A stretch of 6,716 nt of DNA from Bacillota bacterium. Its GTDB lineage: Bacteria > Bacillota > Sulfobacillia > Symbiobacteriales > ZC4RG38. Positions 6,421-6,716 of this stretch are shown one piece after another. The translations under genes and the position numbers were made by a program. The number at the start of each line of letters is the position of its first letter. Positions within the stretch are counted from its first letter, which is position 1. Under the pieces are notes generated by a model. It saw nothing but the letters and a program-made list of their open reading frames with translations. It was not told the DNA's origin and made no database searches. The stretch spans positions 1-6,716 of the forward strand of contig QGUP01000110.1 of NCBI GenBank assembly GCA_003242505.1, written 5' to 3'.

Positions 6421-6448
6421 CCGGCCGGGGCCGCCCGGCCCCGGCCGG
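6421..6448 (+). other. Strong GC-only hairpin in the fadN-fadA spacer
   Basis: A perfect 12-bp stem, CCGGCCGGGGCC (6421-6432) with GGCCCCGGCCGG (6437-6448), encloses a 4-nt loop GCCC, starting 21 nt after the fadN stop. No T-tract follows, so it is not a typical intrinsic terminator. It could stabilise the fadN 3' end, attenuate read-through into fadA, or reflect composition alone, since the spacer is almost all G and C. Confidence 0.6.
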
Positions 6449-6486
6449 CCCGGTCCGCCTGCACCCAACTGTACCCGCCGGCCCCC

Positions 6487-6502
6487 GGGCGCCCTGGCGC
6501 CC
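6487..6502 (+). other. Second GC-rich hairpin in the fadN-fadA spacer
   Basis: GGGCGC (6487-6492) pairs with GCGCCC (6497-6502) around CCTG. It is flanked by a further possible pairing of CCGCCGG (6475-6481) with CCGGCGG (6502-6508), which shares one base and would compete in part. It lies about 35 nt upstream of the fadA ribosome-binding site. The rest of the 6401-6553 spacer shows no open frame with a start signal and no promoter. Confidence 0.4.
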
Positions 6503-6535
6503 CGGCGGCCGGCCGCCCACCCGAGTTCTGTGCGC

Positions 6536-6543
6536 AAAGGAGG
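6536..6543 (+). promoter_or_regulatory. Ribosome-binding site that fixes the fadA GTG start
   Basis: AAAGGAGG at 6536-6543 is a near-perfect Shine-Dalgarno, 10 nt before the GTG at 6554. A second GTG at 6558 is in another frame. The spacer ends with a possible short GGAG/CTCC pairing around GTAT (6540-6550). Confidence 0.85.
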
Positions 6544-6553
6544 TATCTCCCCC

Positions 6554-6716
6554 GTGCGTGACGCCGTCATCGTCGCCGGTGCCCGCACTCCCATCGGCAA
6601 GGCCCGGGGGTCCCTGAGCCAGGTCCGGCCCGACGACCTGGGGGCCCTGGCGGTCCGGGCGGCCCTGGAGCGGGTGCCCGGCCTCGACCCCCGGGAGGTG
6701 GAGGACCTGATCCTCG
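6554..6716 (+). CDS. fadA: Acetyl-CoA C-acyltransferase (3-ketoacyl-CoA thiolase), N-terminal part
   Basis: Starts with GTG and runs past the window end; 54 residues are visible. The N-terminus MRDAVIVAGARTPIGKARG followed by RPDDLGALAV is the classic thiolase start (strand beta-1 and the ARTPxGK motif) and closely resembles B. subtilis FadA. The enzyme would cleave 3-ketoacyl-CoA with CoA into acetyl-CoA and a shortened acyl-CoA, completing the cycle after FadN. The nucleophilic cysteine near residue 90 and the C-terminal Cys/His residues lie outside the window, so catalytic competence cannot be confirmed, and a biosynthetic acetoacetyl-CoA thiolase is not fully excluded. The fadN-fadA order is the known Bacillus operon order. 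Confidence 0.93.
   Translation, partial: MRDAVIVAGARTPIGKARGSLSQVRPDDLGALAVRAALERVPGLDPREVEDLIL

Noticed and set aside
3578..6520. 980-codon open frame on the minus strand opposite fadN
   Set aside because: It covers the whole of fadN, has Gly/Pro/His/Leu-rich low-complexity translation with no recognisable domain, and follows from G/C third positions of the real gene. The plus-strand frame has complete catalytic motifs.

Overview
This is a very GC-rich window: nearly all third codon positions are G or C, and CGG is by far the preferred arginine codon. It carries a plus-strand fatty-acid degradation locus. The three enzymes resemble the Bacillus subtilis-type LcfA, FadN and FadA proteins along their whole visible length, and the ribosome-binding sites are strong Gram-positive types (AAGGAGG, AAAGGAGG). 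The likely host is therefore a high-GC Bacillota lineage, such as relatives of Symbiobacterium or Thermaerobacter. That placement is inferred from composition and recalled family resemblance, not from a database search.

Layout. Nt 1-1815 hold the 3' part of a sigma-54-dependent transcriptional activator: end of a PrpR-N-like sensor domain, PAS domain, AAA+ ATPase with a GAFTGA loop, and a Fis-type helix-turn-helix. Its reading frame is already open at base 1, so its true start lies upstream. Its last codons form four 18-bp tandem repeats. Nt 1816-2018 form a regulatory spacer with an inverted-repeat candidate enhancer, a 15-bp perfect stem-loop followed by a T-rich tract, and a well-spaced sigma-54 (-24/-12) promoter overlapping the hairpin's 3' arm. 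Nt 2019-3848 encode a long-chain acyl-CoA ligase (lcfA/fadD type) with a Gly/Pro-rich C-terminal tail of six 7-residue repeats. Nt 3849-4039 are a repeat-rich spacer. Nt 4040-6400 encode a fused 3-hydroxyacyl-CoA dehydrogenase/enoyl-CoA hydratase of FadN type. Nt 6401-6553 are a GC-rich spacer with hairpins. From nt 6554 a thiolase (fadA) begins and runs off the window.

How the genes fit together. The ligase activates free fatty acids to acyl-CoA. FadN hydrates the enoyl-CoA and oxidises the hydroxyacyl-CoA. FadA cleaves the ketoacyl-CoA to acetyl-CoA and a shortened acyl-CoA. The acyl-CoA dehydrogenase and electron-transfer flavoprotein needed for a full beta-oxidation cycle are not in the window and may lie downstream. 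The most notable point is regulatory. The upstream gene is a sigma-54 activator and the ligase has a sigma-54-type promoter preceded by repeated GTGTTGCA elements, the first two of which lie inside the activator's own 3' coding end. This suggests sigma-54 control of beta-oxidation, unlike the TetR-type FadR repression known in Bacillus. All other long open frames (for example a 980-codon minus-strand frame) are shadows of high-GC coding sequence.
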